The notes beneath the pieces are model-generated. The model saw only the letters and a list, made by a program, of their open reading frames with translations. It had not been told where the DNA came from and made no database searches. This document shows positions 13,265 to 21,620 of a stretch of 23,191 nucleotides of DNA, piece after piece. This DNA comes from RGIG2707 sp045600065 (GTDB taxonomy: Bacteria > Bacillota > Clostridia > Peptostreptococcales > Anaerovoracaceae). The stretch spans positions 1 to 23,191 of the forward strand of contig JAZRXE010000105.1 in the NCBI GenBank assembly GCA_045600065.1. The letters are read 5' to 3'. How positions within the stretch are numbered: position 1 is the first letter of the stretch; every line of letters begins with the position of its first letter. The translations under genes were made by a program, and so were the position numbers.

Positions 13265-14905
13265 ATGAGAAAACAATACGATGATGTGGTTCGTTTCGAC
13301 GATTACAGAGCTTTGTTCAAGAACTCCGCTGCCAAATTCGGAGACAAGGCCGCCTTTAAGGTCAAATCTCCCGACGGCACCATAGGAGAAGTAAGCTACA
13401 AGGAGCTTCTTGACAGGTACTACAGGCTGACCAGCTTCTTCCTTTCCAAGGGCTATGGCGGAAAACCCATCGCCGTTGCAGGGCGCAACTGCAAGGACTG
13501 GTTCATCGCCTATCTGGCCGCCGCCACCGCAGGTGTCGTGGTTCCCCTCGACAAAGAGCTCAACCCCGAAGATATCTTCGATTTCATGAATTCCGCAGAG
13601 TGCAGCGTTATCTGCACCGACAACAGGGATTTCATTCCCGAGGGTGCGGAGTCGTACAGCTTCGAAGACATAGACAGTATTTCGGGCGGAGATTTCCCCA
13701 TAGATGCTGAGGCCGTGGATGCCATAGACATTCCCAAAGACAAGACACAGATACTGCTCTTTACCTCCGGGACCACCGGAAACTCCAAGGGCGTGTGCCT
13801 GTCTCAGTGGAATGTGTGCTCCGACGTATGGTATTCATGCCGAATGATAAGGTTCTGGCCCACAGACACCAGTCTTTCCATACTGCCCCTGCACCATACC
13901 TATGAGTGCAATCTGGAGCATCTGGTGCTGCTGTCCTGCGGAACGACCATAGCCTACGCCGACAGTCTGGCGAAGATCACCAGAAACCTGACCGAGTACC
14001 AGCCCACCATTCTGGTAGTGGTGCCCGCGCTGCTGGCCTTTATGGACAAGCGCATCAGAAAGACTCTGGCAAAGGAAGCCCCCAAAAAGTACAGGCCCCT
14101 GTTTGAGACTCTTACCCTGTCCGAGGCCCTTGCCAAGGTTCCCTTCTACATCCGCTGGATCATAAAGAAAAAGGTCAGGGCGTCTCTGGGCGGCAAGCTG
14201 AGAGTGTTCATCGTCGGCGCAGCCGATCTGGATGTAAGCCTTGTTGAAGACTTCAATGCCATAGACATCATGGCACTGCAGGGCTACGGTCTTACCGAGT
14301 GCTCGCCCCTTGTTGCGGGCAACGGCGATATGGACTGGAACAAGAAGTCCACAGGTCCTGCCATCCCCGGAGTTGATATCATGATCCACGATCCCAACGA
14401 GGAGGGCATAGGAGAGATCTACACCAGAGGCGACAATGTAATGCTGGGCTATTACAACGATCCCGAGGCCACGGCCAAGGTGTTCGACGACGGCTGGTTC
14501 CGCACCGGAGATCTGGGCTATATAGACGACGAGGGCTTCCTGTATATCAAGGGAAGGATCAAGAGCGTAATAGTCACAGAAAACGGAAAGAACATCTATC
14601 CCGAGGAGCTGGAAACCAGGCTGGGCGATTTCGACGAGATCGCCGAATCTCTGGTCCTGCCCGACACATCCAAGGGGGAGACCGTTGTAAAGGCAAAGAT
14701 TTTCCCCAACAAAGACGCAATAGCCGAAAAGCTGGGCCACGAGCCTTCTGCCAAAGAGATTAGCAAGACCGTACAGACCGCGGTCGATACAGTCAACGAC
14801 CGCATGCCCGCTTACAAGGCCATCAAGATCGTGCAGATTCTTGACGAGGAGCTGGAAAAGACCACCACTCAGAAGGTCAAGAGGCACGGAAAGAATATGG
14901 AGTAA
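13265..14905 (+). CDS. AMP-binding acyl-CoA synthetase-like enzyme (long-chain fatty acid--CoA ligase family)
   Basis: This 546-residue member of the ANL adenylating enzymes activates a carboxylic acid with ATP and normally passes it to CoA. Core motifs are present: LLFTSGTTGNSKGV (P-loop, about 165-178), LPLHHTYE, QGYGLTECSPL (about 340), GWFRTGDLGYIDDEGFLYIKGR (in pieces, about 411-432), the hinge and IYPEELE, and the C-terminal lysine region TTTQKVKR. The start at 13265 follows AAAGGA at six bases; upstream ATG at 13226 has no such site and encodes an unrelated leader. It resembles long-chain acyl-CoA synthetases of Clostridia; the acid used is not determined. mscS starts six bases after its stop, so the two form an operon, perhaps linking membrane lipid supply with membrane tension. 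Confidence 0.9.
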   Translation: MRKQYDDVVRFDDYRALFKNSAAKFGDKAAFKVKSPDGTIGEVSYKELLDRYYRLTSFFLSKGYGGKPIAVAGRNCKDWFIAYLAAATAGVVVPLDKELNPEDIFDFMNSAECSVICTDNRDFIPEGAESYSFEDIDSISGGDFPIDAEAVDAIDIPKDKTQILLFTSGTTGNSKGVCLSQWNVCSDVWYSCRMIRFWPTDTSLSILPLHHTYECNLEHLVLLSCGTTIAYADSLAKITRNLTEYQPTILVVVPALLAFMDKRIRKTLAKEAPKKYRPLFETLTLSEALAKVPFYIRWIIKKKVRASLGGKLRVFIVGAADLDVSLVEDFNAIDIMALQGYGLTECSPLVAGNGDMDWNKKSTGPAIPGVDIMIHDPNEEGIGEIYTRGDNVMLGYYNDPEATAKVFDDGWFRTGDLGYIDDEGFLYIKGRIKSVIVTENGKNIYPEELETRLGDFDEIAESLVLPDTSKGETVVKAKIFPNKDAIAEKLGHEPSAKEISKTVQTAVDTVNDRMPAYKAIKIVQILDEELEKTTTQKVKRHGKNME

Positions 14906-14911
14906 ATAAAT

Positions 14912-15703
14912 ATGTTAGGTATGATAAGACTTGAATCGCTGGCGCTCCTTGCAATCAGGGTCGTGCTGGTACTGTTCTTCGGCTCCGTAGCCATCGGCAT
15001 GATCCAGGATGCCATCAAGAAGCTTCTGGAAAAGAGCAAGCTCGATCCTGTCATGCACAGATTCGTTCTCAACGCTACAAAGCTGCTGCTTTGGGGAACC
15101 GTTATCCTGTCTGCTCTTAAGATGGCAGGCGTAGATATCACAAGCTTCCTGGCCATCTTCGCCGCAGCAGGCGCCGCTGTCGCCCTGGCTCTGCAGGGCT
15201 CTCTGAGCAATTTTGCCGGAGGCATACTGGTAGCAGTAACCAAGCCCTTTAAGAGCGGCGATTACATCAGCTGCGCGGGCAACGAGGGCACAGTACAGAG
15301 CATAGATCTGCTCTATACCACCATCAACACCGTAGACAACAAGAGAGTCACCATTCCCAACGGTACTCTGGTAGGCAATGCCATCACCAATTTCAGCGCC
15401 ACCGGTTCCAGAATGGTGCAGATAGACATTGGTATTTCCTATGATTCCGACATCGAGACCGCCAGAAAGGCCCTGCTGGAACTGGCAGACTCCGTGCCCG
15501 AGGTATTCAAGGATCCTGCTCCCATGTGTGTGGTCACCGATTACGCAGACAGCGCGATCAAGTTGATGCTCAGAGTATGGTGCAGCGGAGCCGATTACTG
15601 GGGGACCAGATTCGCGCTTCTGAATAATGTCAAGGGCTGCCTGAACAATGCCGGAGTATCCATTCCCTATCCTCAGGTGGATGTCCATGTAAAAGAGCGC
15701 TAA
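14912..15703 (+). CDS. mscS: MscS-type small-conductance mechanosensitive channel
   Basis: MscS channels open under membrane tension and release solutes after osmotic downshock. The 263-residue protein has the family layout: a first membrane helix (about 8-30), a second (about 52-70), then the pore-lining third helix FLAIFAAAGAAVALALQGSL with Gly/Ala packing (about 77-97) and the start of the beta domain SNFAGGILVAVTKPFKSGDYI. The cytoplasmic vestibule follows with IPNGTLVGNAITNFS (typical) and a C-terminal alpha/beta domain. Length is near that of E. coli MscS (286 aa). The start at 14912 uses GGAG located across the end of the upstream gene. A terminator follows directly. Confidence 0.94.
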   Translation: MLGMIRLESLALLAIRVVLVLFFGSVAIGMIQDAIKKLLEKSKLDPVMHRFVLNATKLLLWGTVILSALKMAGVDITSFLAIFAAAGAAVALALQGSLSNFAGGILVAVTKPFKSGDYISCAGNEGTVQSIDLLYTTINTVDNKRVTIPNGTLVGNAITNFSATGSRMVQIDIGISYDSDIETARKALLELADSVPEVFKDPAPMCVVTDYADSAIKLMLRVWCSGADYWGTRFALLNNVKGCLNNAGVSIPYPQVDVHVKER

Positions 15704-15716
15704 GCCTTAAAAATGC

Positions 15717-15749
15717 AAAAAAAGCAGTTCCGAAAGGGGCTGCTTTTTT
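15717..15749 (+). terminator. Rho-independent terminator after mscS
   Basis: AAAGCAGTTCC pairs with GGGGCTGCTTT around GAAA (about 15721-15746), with A-run before and T-run after. The last two T residues are also the first bases of the -35 box of the walR promoter. Confidence 0.88.
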
Positions 15750-15776
15750 GACTGCTGCAAAAAGCTGTGGTATACT
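15748..15776 (+). promoter_or_regulatory. Promoter of the walR-walK operon
   Basis: TTGACT (15748-15753), a 17-base spacer and TATACT (15771-15776) form a near-consensus housekeeping promoter. AGGAGG precedes the ATG at 15798. No direct repeat typical of WalR or PhoP boxes is obvious. Confidence 0.85.
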
Positions 15777-15797
15777 TAACGGATTAAGGAGGGCATT

Positions 15798-16508
15798 ATG
15801 ACCACAGACGTTCAGGCTAAGAAAATACTCATCATAGAAGATGAAGTTTCCATATCGGATATAATCAAGTTCAACCTCGAAAAAGAAGGCTACGCCACCG
15901 AAACCGCCTACGACGGTGCGGAGGGCCTGTCAAAAGCTCTCCGCTGCGGATGCAGCCTTATACTATTGGACGTCATGCTGCCCAAGCTTGACGGCTTTGA
16001 GGTCTGCAAGCGTGTTAGAGAGACCAGCAGCGTGCCCATTTTAATGCTCACCGCAAAGGAAGAAGAGGTGGACAAGGTCCTGGGGCTGGAGCTTGGCGCA
16101 GACGATTATATCACAAAGCCCTTCGGAATGAGGGAGCTCATTGCCAGGATCAAGGCAAATATAAGGCGTACTGACCTTTCCGCAGGCAAGCCCGCGCAAA
16201 GCACCGATACCAGGAGCTTCGGCAGTCTGGAAATAGATCTGGACCGCTACGAGGTAAGAAAGAACGGAGAGGCACTGGATCTTACCTTAAGAGAGTTCGA
16301 GCTCTTAAAGTACCTGGCCGAAAGAGAAGAAAGGGTATTTTCCAGAGAGCAGCTTCTTGAAGAGGTCTGGGGCTACGAGTATTACGGAGACATTCGCACA
16401 GTGGATGTGACCGTAAGAAGGCTCAGGGAAAAGCTGGAGGACGATCCCGGAGACCCCAGGTACATACTTACCCGCAGGGGTATAGGCTATTATTTCAAAA
16501 GAGGATAG
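15798..16508 (+). CDS. walR: WalR-type response regulator (OmpR/PhoB family)
   Basis: WalR controls cell-wall hydrolase genes in Bacillota. The 236-residue protein has a receiver domain with the acidic pocket (IIEDE), phosphoacceptor D58 in LILLDVMLPKLDGFEV, MLTAKEEE and DDYITKPF, and a winged-helix DNA-binding domain (about 145-234). The end RTVDVTVRRLREKLEDDP...ILTRRGIGYYF is close to the WalR signature rather than to PhoP or other OmpR-type proteins. The ATG at 15798 follows AGGAGG. It is three bases upstream of its kinase gene. I use the walR name from motif similarity and the kinase-regulator-adjacent position near gdpP-rplI-dnaB, as in Bacillus and relatives. A PhoP or VicR label would describe the same type of protein. 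Confidence 0.88.
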   Translation: MTTDVQAKKILIIEDEVSISDIIKFNLEKEGYATETAYDGAEGLSKALRCGCSLILLDVMLPKLDGFEVCKRVRETSSVPILMLTAKEEEVDKVLGLELGADDYITKPFGMRELIARIKANIRRTDLSAGKPAQSTDTRSFGSLEIDLDRYEVRKNGEALDLTLREFELLKYLAEREERVFSREQLLEEVWGYEYYGDIRTVDVTVRRLREKLEDDPGDPRYILTRRGIGYYFKRG

Positions 16509-16511
16509 CAG

Positions 16512-18344
16512 ATGAAGCAGTCAAAGGGCGGCAGCGTACGTTGGAGAATAGTTCTCATATACTTCATGCTGGTCTTTATTGCCATGTCCATTGTTTCGGT
16601 TTTTCTGATGAGCCGCATGGAAAGCTATCAGATGGACCAGCTCAGAGATAATATCAGCCGCACCGTAAGCCGCAGCAACCTGCTCAATTCCCTGGGCTAT
16701 TACCAGGACCTGAAGGCCGGAGCCGCAGACATACAAAAGACTCTTGACGAAAGCTGGACCGGAGGCTTCAACCAGGAAATATCCGTAGTATCCAGAGATC
16801 TGGACATAGTGGCATCCACCAACCCCAGCATAGTGGGGCGCAGCGCCACCGAGGTCTTCGATACCGACATGATCATAAGCTGTATTATCAGCGGCATGGA
16901 CGGAGAGGCAGACAGCATGACTGCGGGCATACCCGTAAAGAGCTTCTGCTACCTGATCCCGGCTGCGGAGGGCGGCGTAGACAAGGGTGTGGTCCTTGTC
17001 AGGGCCGATCTTTCGGATATACAGTCCTTTCTGGGCGAAAGCCGCATGATATTTATACAGGCGATAATACTTGCCCTGCTTATAACCGTGCTGCTGGGCT
17101 TCGAGCTTGCCCGCAGCATCACCGTACCCATAAACAGCGTGACCAAATCCGTGGAAAAGATGTCCATGGGCGATTTCGGCATTACCGTGCCGGTCAGATC
17201 CGACGATGAAATAGGCCAGCTGGCAGAGATGTTCAATCTGCTGAGAGAAAAGCTGGATCTTACCATCAGCGAGATCAACAACGAAAAAAACAAGCTCGGA
17301 ACCATATTGAAATACATGGCGGACGGCCTGGTCGCCATAGACCTTGAGGGCAGCATAATACATGCAAACCCCGAAGCCCTGCGCATCCTGGGCATTGCCA
17401 GAGGCACCGGGCTGGAGGGAAGCTCATATCAGGAGCTTATGGGCTGTCTGGACAGCGAGCTTGCCATAGGCAAGATAATCGAGGGCAGCGCTCAGGGCGG
17501 CGGACAGGGAGTGTTCAGCTACGGCGACGGCACCTATATACTGCGCTACGATCGTTTCAAGGACGAGACCGGGGTGGATATAGGAATCATAATCATTATG
17601 CAGGATATCACCGAAAGGCAGAAGCTGGAGGATATGCAGACGGATTTTGTTGCCAATGTATCTCACGAGCTGAAAACCCCGCTTACAAATATTAAGAGCT
17701 ACACTGAGACCCTGCTGGATGGGGCTGTTGAGGATCCTCAGACCGCGGGACGCTTCCTGCAGATCGTGGATAACGAAGCAGACCGCATGAACAATCTCGT
17801 AAAGGATCTGCTGCAGCTTTCCAGGCTGGATCATAAGCAGGAGCCCATAAACCTCAAAGAGAGCAACATAGTGGTCCTGGTGAACATGGCAGTCATGAAG
17901 ATAGAGATGACCGCAAAGCAGAAGGGCCTTTGGCTGAACAGCAATTACGACATAGAAGCCGATATTAGGGTTAACCTTGACCGCGACCGCATGGAGCAGG
18001 TGCTGATGAACGTGCTTTCCAATGCCATCAAGTACACAAACGAGGGCGGTGTGGATGTGTTCATAGAAGAAAATGACGCAGACAAGACCGTCAGCATACG
18101 CATATCCGACACCGGCATAGGCATACCCAGGGAATCCCTGGACAGGATCTACGAAAGATTCTACAGGGTGGATAAGGCACGCAGCCGCGCCATGGGCGGC
18201 ACGGGGCTGGGTCTGGCCATAACCAAGCAGATTGTCGACGAGCATTCGGGCACCATAGCAGCCGAAAGCGAGGAAGGCAAGGGCACATCCATTACCATTA
18301 CTTTACCTTTGGCAAACCGCAGAGGAGTCAGAAACATTGAGTAA
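16512..18344 (+). CDS. walK: WalK-type sensor histidine kinase
   Basis: This 610-residue kinase is the partner of WalR. It has two membrane helices (about 11-33 and 179-200) enclosing an extracellular sensor of about 145 residues, a HAMP domain (about 200-255, ITVPINSVTKSVEKMSMGDF), a PAS domain (about 262-365, ILKYMADGLVAIDLEG), a HisKA domain with the phosphoacceptor H385 in NVSHELKTPLTNIKSY, and an ATPase domain with the N-box NVLSNAIKYTNEGG, DTGIGIP and GGTGLGLAI. This TM-Cache-like sensor-TM-HAMP-PAS-kinase order is the WalK layout. GAGGA precedes the ATG at 16512. The regulators WalH and WalI, which follow in Bacillus, are absent; a septum initiator gene overlaps its end instead. Confidence 0.9.
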   Translation: MKQSKGGSVRWRIVLIYFMLVFIAMSIVSVFLMSRMESYQMDQLRDNISRTVSRSNLLNSLGYYQDLKAGAADIQKTLDESWTGGFNQEISVVSRDLDIVASTNPSIVGRSATEVFDTDMIISCIISGMDGEADSMTAGIPVKSFCYLIPAAEGGVDKGVVLVRADLSDIQSFLGESRMIFIQAIILALLITVLLGFELARSITVPINSVTKSVEKMSMGDFGITVPVRSDDEIGQLAEMFNLLREKLDLTISEINNEKNKLGTILKYMADGLVAIDLEGSIIHANPEALRILGIARGTGLEGSSYQELMGCLDSELAIGKIIEGSAQGGGQGVFSYGDGTYILRYDRFKDETGVDIGIIIIMQDITERQKLEDMQTDFVANVSHELKTPLTNIKSYTETLLDGAVEDPQTAGRFLQIVDNEADRMNNLVKDLLQLSRLDHKQEPINLKESNIVVLVNMAVMKIEMTAKQKGLWLNSNYDIEADIRVNLDRDRMEQVLMNVLSNAIKYTNEGGVDVFIEENDADKTVSIRISDTGIGIPRESLDRIYERFYRVDKARSRAMGGTGLGLAITKQIVDEHSGTIAAESEEGKGTSITITLPLANRRGVRNIE

Positions 18345-18789
18345 GTACGACGACGAAGATTTTTTCGGCCACAAAGCCAGCAAGAAGCAGACTCAGCGCA
18401 GGCAGCAGCGCAAGGACAAAGAAGCGGCAATGCAGGCAAAGCGGGCGGACAAAAGGCAGATTCGCCAGAAGCAGAGGCACACCTTTGTGGCGGCGGCATG
18501 CTTTGTATTTCTGCTGGCTGCGGCAGCCGTGGCTGCCGGCAGCGCCATGAACGTCCTGGAGCTTCAGAAGGGCAAGGCCGACGCCCAGGCACGGCTGGAT
18601 GTACTTGACGATACCAAGGGTGCTCTGGAAGAGGAGCTGGCCCAGGTGGAAAGCGATGAATACGTGGAGCAGCAGGCAAGATCGGAGCTGCGCATGATTA
18701 AGGCAGGAGAGGTTCTTTATGTGATCAGAAACGGTCTGGAGGAGCCCTCGCAGCTGCCCAAGAGCCCGGGCGGATCGGTAAAGCCCTGA
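18337..18789 (+). CDS. Septum formation initiator family protein (DivIC/FtsB/FtsL-like)
   Basis: This 150-residue single-pass protein has a strongly charged cytoplasmic tail (1-47, rich in Lys, Arg and Gln), one membrane helix (about 49-70), an extracellular coiled coil (about 72-106) and the family end motif SDEYVEQQARSELRMIKAGEVLYVI (about 107-130, here given only in part: YVEQQARSELRMIKAGE). Proteins of this type bridge FtsQ/DivIB and the septal wall synthases at the division site. The start is a TTG at 18337, eight bases before the end of walK, supported by GAGGAG nine bases upstream; no better in-frame ATG exists near the N-terminus. The stop shares one base with the rnmV start. DivIC and FtsL cannot be separated by sequence here. 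Confidence 0.85.
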   Translation: MSKYDDEDFFGHKASKKQTQRRQQRKDKEAAMQAKRADKRQIRQKQRHTFVAAACFVFLLAAAAVAAGSAMNVLELQKGKADAQARLDVLDDTKGALEEELAQVESDEYVEQQARSELRMIKAGEVLYVIRNGLEEPSQLPKSPGGSVKP

Positions 18790-19451
18790 TGGAGAGGCCT
18801 GTCATAAAAGAGGCAGTGGCCGTTGAGGGCAAGGATGATATTTCCGCGGTGCTCAGGGCGGCGGATGCCCTGTGCATTGCAACCCACGGCTTCGGATTGG
18901 AAGAAAAGGCCCTGGAGCTTATGGCCTCGGCATACAGCAACCAGGGGCTGATAATACTCACAGACCCCGACAGAGCCGGAGAGAATATCAGAAGAAAGCT
19001 GACAGAAAGATTTCCTCTGGCAAAGCAAGCGTATATAGCTGCAGAGGACGCGGAAAAGGACGGAGATATAGGCGTGGAAAACGCTGAGCCCCGGACCATA
19101 TTGAAGGCCCTGCTGGGCGCGCGAAGGCCCGTGGAGGCCCCGGAGCAGGGCAGCATAGGCGCATCCGAGCCGGAAAGCTCAGCAAGCCTGCATGCTCAAG
19201 GCAAGGGTGACGATCAGTCCCGGGCTGCGGAATGTCCGCAGGTCCGGTATACCCCGGTCTATGCGGAGGATCTGGCCGAGCTGGGCTTATCGGGAGGCCC
19301 CGGAAGCCTCAGGCTAAGAGAGCAGGTGGGCTCAGCTCTGGGCATAGGCTGCTGCAACAGCAAGGCATTTTTGAAAAGGCTCAAGGCCTTCGGTATAGGA
19401 AAAGAGGAGCTGATCCGGGCATGGGAAAGCTGCACGGCCCCCAAGGGGTAA
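18789..19451 (+). CDS. rnmV: Ribonuclease M5
   Basis: RNase M5 matures the ends of 5S rRNA, cutting the precursor with help of ribosomal protein L18. The protein has the Toprim fold with the catalytic Glu in AVEGKDD (E13) and the DxD in ILTDPDRAGENIRRKL (D59, D61), and the C-terminal part LREQVGSALGIGCCNSKAFLKRLKAFGI seen in this family. At 220 residues it is about 30-35 residues longer than usual; the extra part is an Ala/Glu/Ser/Gly-rich low-complexity stretch at about 113-145 between the Toprim and C-terminal domains. It starts at ATG 18789, overlapping the previous stop by one base, and its end overlaps rsmA by 31 bases. The rnmV-rsmA pair is conserved in Bacillota. Confidence 0.92.
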   Translation: MERPVIKEAVAVEGKDDISAVLRAADALCIATHGFGLEEKALELMASAYSNQGLIILTDPDRAGENIRRKLTERFPLAKQAYIAAEDAEKDGDIGVENAEPRTILKALLGARRPVEAPEQGSIGASEPESSASLHAQGKGDDQSRAAECPQVRYTPVYAEDLAELGLSGGPGSLRLREQVGSALGIGCCNSKAFLKRLKAFGIGKEELIRAWESCTAPKG

Positions 19452-20290
19452 GGAGTATAGAAACCGCATACGGCTTTAAGGCAAACAAGTCTCTGGGGCA
19501 GAATTTTCTGACAGACGCCTCGGTCATAGACGACATAGTTGCCGCTGTGGATCCGGGCCCTGAGGATCTTGTAATAGAGATAGGTCCCGGGCTTGGCGTG
19601 CTCACCCGGGCGCTGGCTCCCCATTGCGCAAGGCTGGCAGCCATAGAGATAGACAAAGAGCTGATACCCATACTGAAGGAGACCCTGAGGGATCATCCCA
19701 ATGTGAGCGTGGTCAACCGGGATGTACTGAGCGTGGATATGACGCAGCTTATAGAGGATCTCAGCGCGCTTCCAGGCGGAGAGCGGATCCGAAAAGTCAA
19801 GATCGCAGGCAATCTGCCTTATTACATAACGACGCCCATCATAATGAGCCTGCTGGAGGCTGAGCTTCCCGCGGGGAGCATCACCATGATGGTCCAGAAA
19901 GAGGTGGCAGAGAGGCTGGTTTCACCCCCGTCGGGGGAGGGCTACGGTCCGCTGACTCTTCACGCCGAGTATTACTGCACCATAGATCATATCAGAGATG
20001 TGGACAGGCTTTGCTTCAGGCCCGTTCCAAAGGTGGAATCGTCGGTTTTGCGGCTGAATATCAGAAAGAAAAAGGCGGTCGAGCCCAAGGATCCGGAGCT
20101 GATGTTCCGTATTATCAAGGCAGGCTTCGGTCAGAGGCGCAAGACTCTGACAAATGCCCTGAAGGGCGGGGGCTTCGACGCCGCCGGCATCTCTTCGGCC
20201 CTGCAGCAGGCAGGGATAGACGGGCGGCGCAGGGCGGAAAGCCTGAGCCTGGAGGAATTTGCAGCTATTGCTGATCATTTAGGCAATTAA
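19421..20290 (+). CDS. rsmA: 16S rRNA (adenine(1518)-N(6)/adenine(1519)-N(6)) dimethyltransferase RsmA (KsgA)
   Basis: RsmA dimethylates two adjacent adenines in the 3' hairpin of 16S rRNA during late 30S assembly, using S-adenosylmethionine. The 289-residue protein has KSLGQNFLTDASVIDDIV (about 23-40), SAM motif I EIGPGLGVLT (53-62), the acidic AIEIDKE, the catalytic NLPYYI (N131-Y135) and the C-terminal domain with FGQRRKTL. The ATG at 19421 gives the normal length but lies inside rnmV with GAGGAG 11 bases before it. AAGGAG at 19451, after the rnmV stop, has no usable start codon in this frame before the conserved region, so 19421 is preferred. It is the last gene of the walR operon unless serS, 19 bases on, is also included. 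Confidence 0.94.
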   Translation: MGKLHGPQGVRSIETAYGFKANKSLGQNFLTDASVIDDIVAAVDPGPEDLVIEIGPGLGVLTRALAPHCARLAAIEIDKELIPILKETLRDHPNVSVVNRDVLSVDMTQLIEDLSALPGGERIRKVKIAGNLPYYITTPIIMSLLEAELPAGSITMMVQKEVAERLVSPPSGEGYGPLTLHAEYYCTIDHIRDVDRLCFRPVPKVESSVLRLNIRKKKAVEPKDPELMFRIIKAGFGQRRKTLTNALKGGGFDAAGISSALQQAGIDGRRRAESLSLEEFAAIADHLGN

Positions 20291-20309
20291 AATATTCCGG
20301 GGAGGAAAA

Positions 20310-21599
20310 ATGTTAGATATCAAACTGATCAGAACCAATCCCGAATTGGTCAAAGAGAACATCCGCAAGAAGTTTCAGGACAGCAAGCTGCCTCTGGTAG
20401 ACGAGATCGTCGCCATGGACGAAGAGGTCCGCGATGCCAAGACCAGAGGAGACGAGCTTCGTGCCCAGCGCAACAGCCTGAGCAAGCAGATAGGCGGCCT
20501 TATGAAGTCTGGGAAAAAGGACGAGGCCGAGGTGATCAAGAAACAGGTAACCGATATGGCAGACGAGCTGGAAGCTCTGGAAAAGAAAGAGGAAGAGCTT
20601 TCCGCAGCCATTAAGGAACGCATGATGGTGATCCCTCAGATCATCGATCCCTCTGTGCCCATCGGTGAAGATGATTCCAAGAACGTAGAGATCGAAAAGT
20701 TTGGCGATCCCGTGGTGCCTGCCTGGGAGGTCCCCTATCATGTGGATATCATGGAAAGCTTCGATGGCATTGATCTGGACGGCGCAAGGCGCACCAGCGG
20801 TGCAGGCTTCTACTACCTGAAGGGCGATATGGCCCGCCTGCACAGCTCCATCCTCAGCTATGCCAGGGATTTTATGATAGACAAGGGCTTTACCTATTAC
20901 GTGCCCCCGTTCATGATCCACGGCGATGTGGTAAAGGGCGTCATGAGCTTCTCTGAGATGGAGAATATGATGTACAAGATCGAGGGCGAAGATCTCTATC
21001 TTATCGGCACCTCCGAGCATTCCATGATAGGCAAGTTCATAGACCAGATCCTGGATAAGGATCAGCTGCCCCAGACTCTGACCAGCTATTCACCCTGCTT
21101 CCGCAAGGAGGTGGGCGCCCACGGCATCGAGGAGCGCGGCGTTTACCGCATCCACCAGTTCGAAAAGCAGGAGATGGTGGTGGTCTGCGAGCCCGAGGAT
21201 TCCAGGATGTGGTTCGACAGGCTCTGGAATTATACAGTGGAATTCTTCCGCACTCTGGACATTCCCGTAAGGACTCTTGAATGCTGCTCCGGAGATCTGG
21301 CCGACCTGAAGGTACGCTCTCTGGATGTTGAGGCCTGGAGCCCCCGTCAGCAGAAGTACTTCGAAGTGGGCAGCTGCTCCAACCTGGGCGATGCACAGGC
21401 CCGCCGTCTGGGCATACGCGTCCGCGACAAGGAAAAGGGCAATTACATTCCCCACACCCTCAACAACACCGTAGTGGCCCCGCCCCGCATGCTGATCGCC
21501 TTCCTGGAGAACAACGTGCGCGAAGACGGCACCGTGGCCATCCCCAAGGCCCTGCAGCCTTACATGGGCGGCAAGGACATGCTGACACCCAAGAAATAG
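20310..21599 (+). CDS. serS: Seryl-tRNA synthetase (divergent class II motif 3)
   Basis: SerRS attaches serine to tRNA-Ser. The 429-residue length is typical. It begins with the SerRS tRNA-binding coiled coil (about 30-100, DEEVRDAKTRGDELRAQRNS). The class II core shows TSEHSMIG (234-241, in place of the usual TAEV), motif 2 CFRKEVGAHGIEERGVYRIHQF (from F264/R265), the ECCSGDLADLK segment and motif 3 NNTVVAPPRMLIAFLENN with the conserved Arg at 393. In common bacterial SerRS, motif 2 reads FRxEAGxxGxDTRG and motif 3 NGSGxAxGRTLxAxLEN, so this is a divergent subtype, although the key Arg and Glu residues are kept. GGGAGG precedes the ATG. It may be read from the walR operon; no separate promoter is clear. 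Confidence 0.93.
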   Translation: MLDIKLIRTNPELVKENIRKKFQDSKLPLVDEIVAMDEEVRDAKTRGDELRAQRNSLSKQIGGLMKSGKKDEAEVIKKQVTDMADELEALEKKEEELSAAIKERMMVIPQIIDPSVPIGEDDSKNVEIEKFGDPVVPAWEVPYHVDIMESFDGIDLDGARRTSGAGFYYLKGDMARLHSSILSYARDFMIDKGFTYYVPPFMIHGDVVKGVMSFSEMENMMYKIEGEDLYLIGTSEHSMIGKFIDQILDKDQLPQTLTSYSPCFRKEVGAHGIEERGVYRIHQFEKQEMVVVCEPEDSRMWFDRLWNYTVEFFRTLDIPVRTLECCSGDLADLKVRSLDVEAWSPRQQKYFEVGSCSNLGDAQARRLGIRVRDKEKGNYIPHTLNNTVVAPPRMLIAFLENNVREDGTVAIPKALQPYMGGKDMLTPKK

Positions 21600-21620
21600 G
21601 CGCACAAGGACACAAGGGGA

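Noticed and set aside
13835..14887. Minus-strand open frame across the acyl-CoA synthetase gene
   Set aside because: It lies opposite intact AMP-binding motifs and has no sign of its own expression.
18161..18679. Minus-strand Pro/Arg-rich frame across walK and the septum initiator gene
   Set aside because: Composition is that of a frame shadow; plus-strand genes on both sides are well supported.
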